64,000 nt of DNA from Doryteuthis pealeii (taxonomy: Eukaryota; Mollusca; Cephalopoda; Myopsida; Loliginidae), in contig CM042157.1 in NCBI GenBank assembly GCA_023376005.1, forward strand, positions 88,646,295-88,710,294, given 5' to 3'. Positions 54,055 to 64,000 of this stretch are shown here, piece by piece. Under the pieces are notes generated by a model, which was not told the DNA's origin, did not search any database, and saw only the letters and a program-made list of their open reading frames with translations. The position numbers and the translations under genes were made by a program. Position 1 is the stretch's first letter. Every line of letters begins with the position of its first letter.

Positions 54055-54640
54055 GATTTTAAACACACTAATAACATTGGCTCATCGGGGCCTGTGCTTG
54101 ATAATGTAAAATTAACAGCGTTGATCCCAGGGGCTATCCCCCAAGGCAACACCTTCCCCCTTTATTTAAATGGGCAGGGCTGGGTTTATTTCGCAGTGCA
54201 TGAGGCGCCTCCTCGAGCGGAAATTCCGACGGTATCGACGCATTTTTTGTCTACCACCTATGAGCCTTCGACTTGTGGATAGGGCCACATAAAAATGTCT
54301 TTGTGTCACCGCCCTCATAAGTGGGGGTGAGAGGCAAATACCCTAATAGCACGGGCCTTTTGGGCCGTGTATCTATTAATGAAATTAATAGGCGTCGATC
54401 CCATGGGGCTATCCCCCAGGCAACACCTGTCCTCTCGATTTAAAGGGGCAGGGCTGGGTTTATTGCCGGCACCTGACGCGCCCCACTCGAGGGGGAATGC
54501 CGACGGGATCGACGCATTTTTGTTGACTACCACCCATGAGGCTTCGACTTGTGGGTGGGCCCAGATAAAAATGTCTTTGTGTCACGCCCTCATAAGTGGG
54601 GGTGAGAGAGCAAATACCTTAATAACATGAGGCTGTTTTT
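54055..54640 (+). repeat. mirror copy of the family C tandem pair
   Basis: GGGGCCTGTGCTTGATAATG, GGGCAGGGCTGGGTTTATT, GACGGGATCGACGCATT; reverse complement of 38,720-39,270. Confidence 0.85.
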
Positions 54641-54854
54641 GAGGGAAAATTAACTCAGATTTTCATAGAGACATCGTTACTAAATAAGATTTATTCAATG
54701 TAATTATTGATTTTGACTATAAATGAAATAACACATTGTAAACCATACACAGTTCATTATAATCCATTTTAATCAAATATGTATCTTTTCTTGCGTAATC
54801 TTTTTGATTCCTGAATTAAAAAAAAAAGAAAAAGAAAGAATGTCTTAATTTTTC

Positions 54855-55292
54855 GTTGCCTATTATATTTATGTCCTGGGTATGACGTTAAAATTGCATG
54901 TAATGGTGAATTTTCAGCTCTGGAGAAGTGTAGAGTATTCCTTCATCGCCATTACTCCCAGATCCACTCTGACTCGGATGTGGTAGTACCTGTTGGGGTC
55001 CCATCCATCGGGAAATCAAAAATAGTAGTAAAGTATGTAGTGTGGCCAATTGTCGGTGTCAGCCAAACATCGAGGGAGTCTATCCCCAGTTTGTTTGCGC
55101 TTGTCTATGGGGAATGTTTTGTGAGGCGAAGCGCTCACACCAAACCGCCAGCAATCATGCGCGTTTACCGTAAAGATCTAGATTACCCAACCTATGGGTA
55201 TTATACGTGCACTGAGTTGGCGAAGACCGGCATCAAACACGGAAACCTTGCGGCTAGTAGGCAATGCTCATCCGATCTGAACTAATTGACCC
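54855..55292 (-). mobile_element. mirror copy of the tRNA-Lys-like SINE
   Basis: Reverse complement of 38,060-38,480, ending GAACTAATTGACCCTGTAT. Confidence 0.85.
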
Positions 55293-55383
55293 TGTATAAA
55301 ATAAAAATATGAAATTACTGAAATGGGTGACAAAATTAAATCATGTAAAGTATTATCCTATCACTCTCCCATATTACAGTTAT

Positions 55384-55384
55384 T

Positions 55385-55422
<38 letters not shown>

Positions 55423-55454
55423 GAAGAGAGAGAAGAGAGAGAGAGGTTATATTG

Positions 55455-55507
<53 letters not shown>

Positions 55508-55820
55508 GAAGGAAGAATTCAATACAGTAATCCCATAAAATTTTTTCGGCGAAAATTGGGGCCATATATATATATATAATATATATATTATATATAGATA
55601 TATATATAGAGAGATATATAGATGTATATATATATTATATATATATAATATAATATACAAATAGATATAATATATACATATTATATATATATATTATATA
55701 TATAGAGAGAGAGAGAAGAGAAGAGTGATATAATAATTAATATGAGTATATATATATATATATTTAATATATATATATATTATAGAAGAGAGAGAAGAGA
55801 GAGAGACAGACAGACAGAGG
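55384..55820. repeat. mirror copy of the (GA)n/(TA)n clusters
   Basis: GA and TA runs corresponding to 37,541-37,970, shortened and interrupted. Confidence 0.85.
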
Positions 55821-56457
55821 ACAGAGATATAGATTCTGAATAGTTTTTTTCGTGTGGTAGCTAATTATTTTTTATTTTCGGTGGCGACAGAATCTCCGTA
55901 GAGGACTGTTCATGTCAGAAGCCACCCTGACACAACACCATGAAGCTAAGAGGACCAGAGAAAACAGCGACAACAAAAGCACCGGAACATCAACATCTTC
56001 AGGGACAGCCTTCAAATGCAAAATCTCTGGTCGAGAATGTTTTTTCAAACATCGGACTTCACATTCTCAGGAGGCGCTGTAACTTCAGGGCACATAAAAA
56101 ACTTTATCATAGTCTTCTGGGACTGAAATGCCAATGAATATTTTTACAAGTGTCTTAATCATTTTTGATATTTTATGTTCTGATGCCATCCAGCATTTAA
56201 AAGGGAAAAAGAAAATGCACCGGTCCTAACCAAAACATTATGAATTTTAATCTTCGCTTGTCTCTTCCTCTTCAAGATGGCCTCCGTTGTTATGATAAGG
56301 TATCGATCACCTTTGATACAAAGTTCTTAATATATTGATCTCTTCTCCTTCAAACTGTAACCTTTAATAATGTTTGGAATTGCTGTTCCCTCTAACTAAT
56401 TGAAAACATTATGCGCGCTCGGATTTAATACTACCTAGGAGTATGAGTATATTATGA

Positions 56458-57130
56458 GAGGTCGATTTTTCACTTTTTATAATAATCCAATTGTCTCATC
56501 TATCGCGACAGTTGTGTGTTAGTATATGAATACTGATACCAAAAAATTATAGATCTTTTACTGCACCATTGTTTGAGGAAATAGCATCAAAGATCGTTGT
56601 GTGTTAGTAACTGAATACATGATACCAAAAATTAGATCTTTTTACTGCACCATTGTTTGAGGAAATAGCATCAAAGATCGTTGTGTGTTTAGTATACTGA
56701 TACTGAATACCAAAAATTGATCTACTTGCACCATTGTTTTGAAGAAATAGCATCAAATATCGTATGTTACAGCTTTTATTAAGGATGAAAAAGCAGCATA
56801 TTAGAGAAGTCGGTTGATGATGGGAGGGGACACATTTTCAATTTGATTCTATTTATAAATTTCATTCGTTTCATTTTATAAAATGAATTAAACATTTCTG
56901 ATTTTAATATTGAAAACGGTTATATTTTCTAACCAATTTCTTAGCAAAATTGCGGAAAAACGAGGAATATTTTAGTGCATTTTAGTAGACGATCTTTGAT
57001 GCTATTTCCTTAAACAATGGTGCAAGTAAAAATATCTCATTTCTGGTATCAGTATTCACAATAACACGCAATTTTCGCATAGTATTAAAAGAATGTGATA
57101 TTTAAAAAAAAGTGAAAAATCGACCTACCC
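56458..57130. mobile_element. mirror copy of the 130-bp-ended foldback element
   Basis: GGTCGATTTTTCACTTTT at 56,460 and AAAAATCGACCTACC at about 57,115; the three 84-bp units are visible at 56,530-56,760. Confidence 0.85.
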
Positions 57131-58179
57131 CAATGGATATGCATAAAGCATAACTTAACTGCTGGCGTGGACTACGGAGAAACTCACTTGTAAAATCCTA
57201 TAGAAGCCGTTAAAACCGCATGGTAAGTAGTAATGTCAAAGCTCTTCTAGAAGATTGAAGATAAAGGAAATAGTTGGTAATGTAGGTGCCGTCAGAGGAA
57301 AGATTGATTACCTCTCATAGAGTCAAAGGAGGCGAAAAGAAAAAAAAAAGGTGCTAAGAAGAAATTTACGTATTAGGAAAGGAGAAAAAAACCCCTCTGA
57401 AACATGCATTTCGACTGGATGTATCGGACATTCACAGCAACAAACGGGTGTCCAATCGAGGATAACATCACACAACATCAAACATCAAAGACCAAAGGGA
57501 ATCATTTTCTTGATAAAAAGCAACAGGAAACTTTCAAACCCCTTCCGCACACGACAATCAAGTCAACCCCAAATTGGCAATTTGACTAAAGCAAACTATT
57601 ATTGAGAGAAGCCCTGTCGGCTTGGGCTTTATGTAGCGAGATGATGAAGGTCCTGAGTTTTTGCAAGGACACTATTAGAAAAGAGAGGAAGAAGAAGAAA
57701 TAGAGTGAATAAAGGTTTTAAAAATGATGAACATAAAACCGTTTGTCGTGAATTTGACCGGGGCGTGACACCCCTGGATGGAGAATGAAAGCCAACCGAG
57801 AATTCGGGTTTTGACCGGACCGAAAGTCACAATGGTCACGAGGAATGACGAATAAAAATACCCGGCCTCTTTTTTGATTTACGACAGCGTAGGATACGGA
57901 CGGGCCTGTGGTCCCTAGTGTGGGATTACAGTAATTTAACAGTGTCCTCTCTCTCTCTCTCTTTCTCTCTGTCTTTCCTCCTCTCCGACACAACCCACGA
58001 AGACGAAGCCCGAAAATAAAGCTTAAGCAGCTTGTGACGATATATTTCTCGCGTTGCTACTTTTTTTTTATCGACAAGATGACCGCCACATGCCGAACAC
58101 CTTTTTAGTGTCGAGAATTTGGAGGCACGTTGACAAGACCCGCTATACAACATATATCGCTATTACAACGTATATATAC

Positions 58180-58211
<32 letters not shown>

Positions 58212-58215
58212 ATCG
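58180..58215. repeat. mirror copy of the (TA)n at 35,171
   Basis: Interrupted TA run between CGCTATTACAACG and TTTTTTGGTACCATG. Confidence 0.8.
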
Positions 58216-58374
58216 TTTTTTGGTACCATGAATATATTACTACGTTACATTTAGAATTAATCCCCCTTATAAAGAAGGGCAATATACTTGGGAGTACTTT
58301 CAAGAGAAAAAGTGTAAATTATTGTTTTATAACATTCAACACGTTTTCAACGTTTGTTGTGAGTCTCGGCTCTT

Positions 58375-58510
58375 GACTGAGATCAGTTTTAAATAACTTA
58401 ATTTACTGAGATGGGTATAATTAATAATTGTAGGTGTGGACACGGTTGAAACGAGTTCAAATCCTGGACACGTCTGTTTGTATTTCACATAGAAGGAAAT
58501 CTGTGAATAC
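58375..58510 (+). mobile_element. mirror copy of the tRNA-like SINE at 34,860
   Basis: GAGATGGGTATAATTAATAA, then ACGAGTTCAAATCCTGGAC. Confidence 0.75.
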
Positions 58511-58789
58511 AAGCCAAAAGGCTCTTTCTTGTTTATAAAAATACTTGAAATGTCCTCCTCTCTCCTTATTTTCCTTCTCCGATGTGAATTAAACAATTCA
58601 TATTGATTTAATTAATCATTTCTTTTCAGGACTCTTATATTTGATTTTGGTTTTAAAAATAGAGCTGAAGATAAAATGTAGAACCTTTGATGGGTTGGAG
58701 GTATTTTAACAGAGGTTGGATTACTTTTAAGTATTATTATAATCACTGATTTAATAAGTCGATTTAAATTCTAATGAATTAGTTTGTAG

Positions 58790-59080
58790 GTCTGCCACGC
58801 TAGGATGTGAACATAGTCCAAGTTTGGAGCATCCAGCAAAAGATCGAACTGGCTATTCTGTAATAAGTGATCTGCAAGTTTAGCATCCCTCTTTTATTGA
58901 ATCTATATTCATTCTTCATGTTTTTGGATCCGATTTTTAACATTTTAAATTTTTCTATTGTTAAAATCTAATTTATCGAGAACTATTTTGTTATTCTTTT
59001 TGATAATAGTCTGAAACGTAGTTTAACATCATCGGCAAAATAGTTCTATCTATTGATAATATATCAATAATTTGAAAGCA
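58790..59080 (-). pseudogene. mirror copy of the LINE reverse-transcriptase fragment
   Basis: Reverse complement of 34,317-34,622 with frameshifting indels across the FADD box. Confidence 0.75.
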
Positions 59081-59400
59081 ATAAAAGACCCTAACATATG
59101 TCACAAAACCTATACAGTTACCGTTTAATCTTGCTCCAAATGCCTTAATTCTATATAGGAAGTACAATTAGACCCCTCCACTTAGAATCAAAGATGACAT
59201 ACCACACAACGTGCATCCTCATTCCACAAACATTTAATCAAATTGCAAAAAAGACAATAGTTTTTTTCCCGTTAAGATAGAGACAATAATACGGCAACGT
59301 TGGTAATCTCAGAATTAGGAGAAAGTTTATTAATAGCAAATTAGGTCCTCAGTATAAACAATAGTATTAGAGCTAACACTGAATACATAATTAATTAAAA
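59080..59400 (+). pseudogene. mirror copy of the GIY-YIG endonuclease
   Basis: AAAGCAATAAAAGACCCTAA onward matches 34,320 down to 33,996. Indels break the open frame that is intact in the left copy, which is itself a sign of sequencing error. Confidence 0.8.
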
Positions 59401-59638
59401 TACACGTTCCTCATAGTATATAGTAAATAGTATGTACATTCATTATACATATATCAAATGAATAATACGTAAATATATAAATAGATGAAAATAAATAAAA
59501 TTGAAAATTGAATGAACGGCTAAATGACTATCACGGCTTCCGTCGTGGCGTTTAAAAAAAAGAACACCACGAGGCGCGTGTTTTATAACATAAAAAAACA
59601 AATAACGACATATAAAAAAAAACGCGTCCATTTTCTGG

Positions 59639-59682
59639 AATCGTCTCTGAGAGAAGTTACTTTGAAATCGATAAGACAAAAA
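59639..59682 (+). ncRNA. mirror copy of the Penelope-like element hammerhead
   Basis: TCGTCTCTGAGAGAAG in place of GTCTCTGAAGATAAAG, then TACTTTGAAATCGATAAGAC. The core is corrupted compared with 33,718-33,760. Confidence 0.6.
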
Positions 59683-59984
59683 AACATCTTTTTGTTTTTA
59701 TTTTTTATGTGCATTGTATTGGCTTTCAATTATTAATAATTATAACATACTTAACAATGCTTTCAAGCAACATTACCACAATTACTTCTATATCTGATTT
59801 ATATCAGTGTAGCTAAATCATTTATCAATATAAATAAAACAAAGTTGTATGATGCCAATCATATAATATGTACAATAGTGACATAGTTATTTATTATGCT
59901 TAGTAATAGCCATAGATAGTCAGCACTCAGTGAAAATCAAAATTATTAAATGAGATTATTTACTAACACAGTTGTTCATAATCT

Positions 59985-60271
59985 ATATATCACAGCTCGT
60001 TCATGTCTTCTATCACAGCTCGTTCAATTCTATATATCTTCTATACAGTTCTCACGTCTACATACTCTCATCATCTAATCATCATTCCTATCATCTATCA
60101 ACAGTCGTTCATATTTATATATCTATCTATCCATACTATGTTCATATCTATATATATCTATCTATCACCGTTGTTCACATCTATCTATCTATCTATCTAT
60201 CACAGGCTCGTTCATTATTATATATCAATCTATATAGTCTGTTCATATCTATCTATCACAGTTCTGTTCAC

Positions 60272-60302
<31 letters not shown>

Positions 60303-60860
60303 ACAGCTCGTTCATATTTATATATCTATCTATCATAGTTGTCATATCTATCCTACACAGTCTGTTCCACATCTATCTATCTATTCTATCTAATCTATCT
60401 ATTCTAATCTAACTACACTAGTCGTCATATTTATATATCTATCTATCATAGTCTGTTCATATCTCATCTATCACAGTCTATCACACTATCTATCTATCAT
60501 CTATCTTATCTATCTATCACAGCTCGTTCATATTTATATATCTATCTATCTAGTCTGCTTCATATCTATCTATCACAGTCTGTTCACCATCTATCTATTA
60601 TCTATCTATTCTATCACAGCTCGTTCATATTAATATCTATCTATCGTAGGTCTTTCATTATCATATCTATCACGTATGTTTCAATCTAATATATCTTCAT
60701 CACAGTATGTTCACATCTATCTATCTATCTAATCATCTATCTAATCTATCACAGTGTGTCATATCTATATATCTATATCTATCAATCTATCTCAGTCAGT
60801 ACATATCTATCTATATTTCCATCTATCTATTTATTTATCCCAGTTTGTTCAAATATATAT
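59985..60860. repeat. mirror copy of the (GATA)n composite satellite
   Basis: CTAT runs with CACAGCTCGTTCATATTTAT blocks, noisy. Confidence 0.9.
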
Positions 60861-60967
60861 ATATATATAAATTTCCTGACCAAATGGCGAAACGTATGTT
60901 TGAGCGTACTTAAGAGTAATGTTGAGACATGCATGTTATACCTATCTATCTACCACTATCTACTATC

Positions 60968-61318
60968 TACATTGCCCTATATGGCAAGCCCCAACCCCTT
61001 TTATCATATGGGGTGCTAGAAGGCGGTGCTGCGGTCTACATGTCCTGGGATAATGACGTCTAAACTCTATCTGATGGTGAGGTTCCAGTTTTGAGGTTTG
61101 GGGAATGTGGAGCACTCCTCATCACCATGCTCCCTGGTCCACTCTGGACCCGGAATGGTAGTACCTGGTTCAGGTCCCATCTATGGGTTAAATAGAAAAA
61201 ATGTATTTATAAAAAAAATTGTTATTATCCATAAGAATTGATTATTTTCAAAACTTTTATCGGCATTAGTGACCCACTGAGTTGATATGCGCGGTAAAAC
61301 ACAACCAAACCAAACCAA
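60968..61318 (+). repeat. mirror copy of family B
   Basis: GGCAAGCCCCAACCCC through ACCAAACCAAACC; reverse complement of 32,091-32,431. Confidence 0.85.
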
Positions 61319-61319
61319 A

Positions 61320-62095
61320 ACTATCTATCTACCCCACTATCAATCTACTATCTATTAATCCTATCCTGATTGCATTACCATTACATCACGCCATATGTAA
61401 TTTGTAAAATTAATTCAAATTGTCTTTCTATCTGAAATAATTTTTTGAATATCAAACATTAATTATCGGACAATGTACTCCTGAAATTAAGATTCGAGGA
61501 TACGAGGGCATTTGTACGATTATAAAAACTAAGTTAGGAATTTTGAAATTCAATTTTTTATTTTGAAAAAAATTACAGAGATTTTAAAAAAATAAACAAA
61601 TTCAATTGAACGAGCTAAATCCGAACAGTGGCGTTTTAATTTACAGCATTTAACTGTTTTCTGAAATGAGGAATAATTTCTAAAATAATTAGATTTTATT
61701 CTCTAATGGAATTTCCATTTGCTTTGCGGCACGGTAAAAGTCACAACAGAAGAAACAGAAATTTATAAAAAATCATGGAGAAATCTCTGATTTGCCTTAA
61801 AAGTAACTCTAATCAGGGATTCTATGTTTTTTTTTTATTTAGTGTTGATGTTGGGAAACCTGAAATGATTCGAATTCATTTTGTGTCCCGGGAAATATCT
61901 CAATGAATCTTGCATCTTTCTTTTCCAATTCAATATTTGCAACTTTTATCCGTCACATCTCAAGAAGAAAGAAAGAAATATATGCTGTTGCTTTTCTTCT
62001 TTCTTTCTTCCTTTCTTATGTATTTGGATTATTGGATTTTCCTTTTTTTTCCATTGAATTATACACTTTGCATATATCATACCTTATCCAAGTCC
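61320..62095. other. mirror copy of 31,330-32,050; no gene
   Basis: AT-rich sequence in reverse order of the left arm. Confidence 0.7.
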
Positions 62096-62097
62096 CA

Positions 62098-62200
62098 AAC
62101 GAGCAGGATGTGACACAAGGTCAATTTCTTAAGCGGAGTTCAACAGGTATTGATTTCAGACTTTCCTATAGGTTGTTATATGAATCAGTTCCACACGTGT
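62098..62200 (-). mobile_element. mirror copy of the SINE tail at 31,205
   Basis: ACGAGCAGGATGTGACACAA, TTCTTAAGCGGAGTTCAAC. Confidence 0.8.
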
Positions 62201-62299
62201 GTGAGTCTCTCAATTAAGACGAACTAGTTCCTCTTGCCTCAAAATACCAAAGTTTACATTGAAAAAGAAAAATTGCTAATTGATTTCACTGTTTATCAC

Positions 62300-62540
62300 A
62301 TGCCATGATATATACTATATTATATATATATATATATATATATAAATAAACCCCCTCTCTGTAAATAGGAAAAAATATATAAAAATTAATTAGGAATTTA
62401 AAATAGTAAAATTTAAAAAACACAAAATCACAAAGAGGAAAAACCCCCTCTTGTAAAATAAAGGAAATAAATAGAAATTTAAAAATTGTGTTAAAATTTA
62501 AAAAACAAAAATAAAAATCACAAACAGGGGAAAACTCACA
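62300..62540. repeat. mirror copy of (TA)n plus the 95-bp direct repeat
   Basis: TA run at about 62,305-62,345, then two AT-rich units with AAAACCCCCTCTTGTAAA-like ends. Confidence 0.75.
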
Positions 62541-62857
62541 TCAACCGTTCATCCTGGTAGTAAGATCAAACTCGAGTATAAAATGGTTGTGATATTAAAT
62601 TAAAGAGCGCTATGCACTTGCTGAAGGTCAGGTGACCCATACTATATCTCATTGCGGCTCCATCGGAGGCAGAGGTCAGTTGCTACGGTGGGAAGGGTCG
62701 AGGGTTGGATCAACCTCGATTGGTCCGCTTGGGGTGAAGGAAATTCGTTGTTGAAAACCAGAAATTTCCACCTCATCCCAAGGAATAACAACGCTGATGA
62801 CTTCTCTCCCTCAATCAATCTATAGATGATTTTTACCAAGATATATATATATAACAA

Positions 62858-63085
62858 CCTCCGCCATGAGCAGAATGTAACACAAGGTCAATGTTCTTAA
62901 GCAGAGTTTCAACAGGTTTGAATTTAGAGTTTTCCTTCTCCTAGACGGGTTGCTAGCCAGGTTAAAGAACCAGTCTACCTCATTATTTATCCATAGCTGG
63001 AGTAAGAGTAGGATTTCTATACCCTTTCCCAATGGGTATTTAGCGCTATATGAAATGCCTCATATATCATCCTCCAGGTTTGTAA
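62858..63085 (-). mobile_element. mirror copy of the SINE at 30,312
   Basis: CCTCCGCCATGAGCAGAATG through CCAATGGGTATTTAGCGC. Confidence 0.85.
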
Positions 63086-63399
63086 TATATAAAGTCTGTT
63101 AAATGCTGAACCAATTCCCGTCGGGTGAACCGAAGTTAAGCAACGCATACGTCTCTTCAATACTTATGAGAGTGACTACTTAGTAAAAGAAAAAGATTGC
63201 AAAAAGTGTCATACTAAGGAAACCTTTGTAAGTCAAACAAGGGAAAACATCGAATCTCAAATATATCTTCTTATTGTTGTGGGGTTTTTAAGGTCAAGAC
63301 AAACGACTGGTCAAAATGAATACCAATGTATTTGAACAAAAAATGAGTAGAAATTTACAGAAAAGAAGTGGAGTTGCGTTCCGACCATACAGTAGCGAA

Positions 63400-63740
63400 C
63401 TGACTCACCGTTGCTTGTGGTTATTTACATGTTTCCCACTTTTACACGATATGCACAAGCCGTTTTATGCTGGGCACCACCCAACAGCCGAGCCTCATGG
63501 TGTAGGTAGAAAAATTGCATCGATCCCGTTGAGGATCCCCCTCAAGGGGCGCCGCTGCGATCAACGCTATTAACCACGCAACCAGTCCAGTGGCCGAATG
63601 CACACTGGACCAGCAAGCCTACGCGAGTAAGGTTTAGGTCGCAACTCGCTCGCGTTGCTTTGTGTCTCAAGCCACCAACATGTCCCTCCTATATACTCTT
63701 CAAGTAGTAGTAGTCAGCGCATTCCTATCTGTACATAGGT
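63400..63740 (-). repeat. mirror copy of the family C repeat at 29,700
   Basis: GATCCCCCTCAAGGGGCGCC and ACTGGACCAGCAAGCCTACG, reverse complement with indels. Confidence 0.85.
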
Positions 63741-63869
63741 TATATCACCAATAAAAATTATATTTAGTTTTTCATCTAATCATTAAATATTATCTGGTCA
63801 TTGGGTAAATTTCAAAGTTCCTAAAGGGACCCTACATGTCTTTCTAAAGTTTCTCTACAGTATAATTAT

Positions 63870-64000
63870 AGACCGTATAAAATATAGGAATGAAGAACAA
63901 GACTCAGACAAAAATGTGTAGTATATTTCCGTCTGGAGTTGAATAAGGCCTTTTCAGATGCGAAGAAGCCGAGTTCAAAACTCCAGCGAAATATACTACA
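63870..64000. mobile_element. mirror copy of the foldback element, cut by the window end
   Basis: GACTCAGACAAAAATGTGTAG, then GAGTTGAATAAGGCC and AGTTCAAAACTCCAGCG; corresponds to 29,540 down to 29,430. Confidence 0.8.

Larger units (their letters stand above)
53223..64000 (-). other. noisy reverse-complement copy of about 29,430-40,115
   Basis: Starting with ATAAGTGTGGTGTTTAAAAC, every feature left of the minisatellite is met in reverse order down to the foldback element at 29,381-29,564. Differences are almost all one-base insertions or deletions, heaviest in homopolymers and TA tracts. The copy runs off the window end, so its full length is unknown. Confidence 0.92.

Noticed and set aside
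29381..64000. A genuine giant palindrome
   Set aside because: Arm differences are nearly all single-base indels, with an N gap and a low-quality spacer near the centre. A fold-back sequencing artefact explains this better.

Overview
This window is non-coding, repeat-dominated animal DNA. I found no host protein-coding gene, rRNA gene or standard tRNA gene. Every stretch with recognisable protein similarity belongs to a transposable element: a restriction-like-endonuclease non-LTR retrotransposon, LINE reverse-transcriptase remnants, a Penelope-like element with a GIY-YIG endonuclease, mariner-type transposons, and a frameshifted transposon-associated gene. Very long (TA)n, (GA)n, (GATA)n and (TAA)n/(GAA)n tracts, many tRNA-headed SINEs and the Penelope-type elements fit a lophotrochozoan, perhaps a mollusc such as a cephalopod. 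That placement is inference; nothing here is diagnostic of a species.

The most interesting content is a set of small self-cleaving ribozyme candidates. At least eight sites carry the type I hammerhead core (CTGATGA or CTGAAGA, a stem II hairpin, GAAA, a 2-5 bp stem III, then UH), and in each the outer stem I sequences pair with each other although they differ between families. The sites are at about 3.66, 8.8, 18.34, 20.23, 22.43, 22.57, 22.85, 22.94, 33.74 and 39.74 kb; the two at 22.4-22.6 kb have the weakest stem I. One lies about 240 bp downstream of a Penelope-like GIY-YIG endonuclease fragment. Others sit in both arms of inverted-repeat elements next to (TA)n tracts. One family shares a short 3' motif with the Penelope-like element, so these look like non-autonomous relatives of it.

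Layout. 0-12 kb: a DNA transposon remnant, hammerhead repeats, SINEs and the first copies of a repeat with a 21-bp internal minisatellite. 12-14.7 kb: a long (TAA)n/(GAA)n compound array holding two 5'-truncated copies of a restriction-like-endonuclease retrotransposon. 15-25 kb: SINEs, two defective mariner elements, hairpin elements with hammerheads, and the longest 21-bp minisatellite copy. 25-40 kb: SINEs, LINE remnants, a hairpin holding telomere-like repeats, a (GATA)n composite satellite, the Penelope-like fragment, a foldback element and GC-rich repeats. 40.1-41.76 kb: a 40-bp minisatellite.

From 41.76 kb on, the sequence looks like an assembly artefact. 41,758-45,897 is a noisy direct copy of about 13,966-17,735. 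A 10-N gap follows (45,898-45,907), then more of the 40-bp minisatellite, a 0.9-kb poor-quality spacer, the same minisatellite inverted, and from 53,223 to 64,000 a noisy reverse complement of about 29,430-40,115. Differences between the copies are mostly single-base insertions and deletions, as in an unpolished fold-back long read. Features after 41.76 kb should be treated as duplicates of those on the left, not as extra loci.
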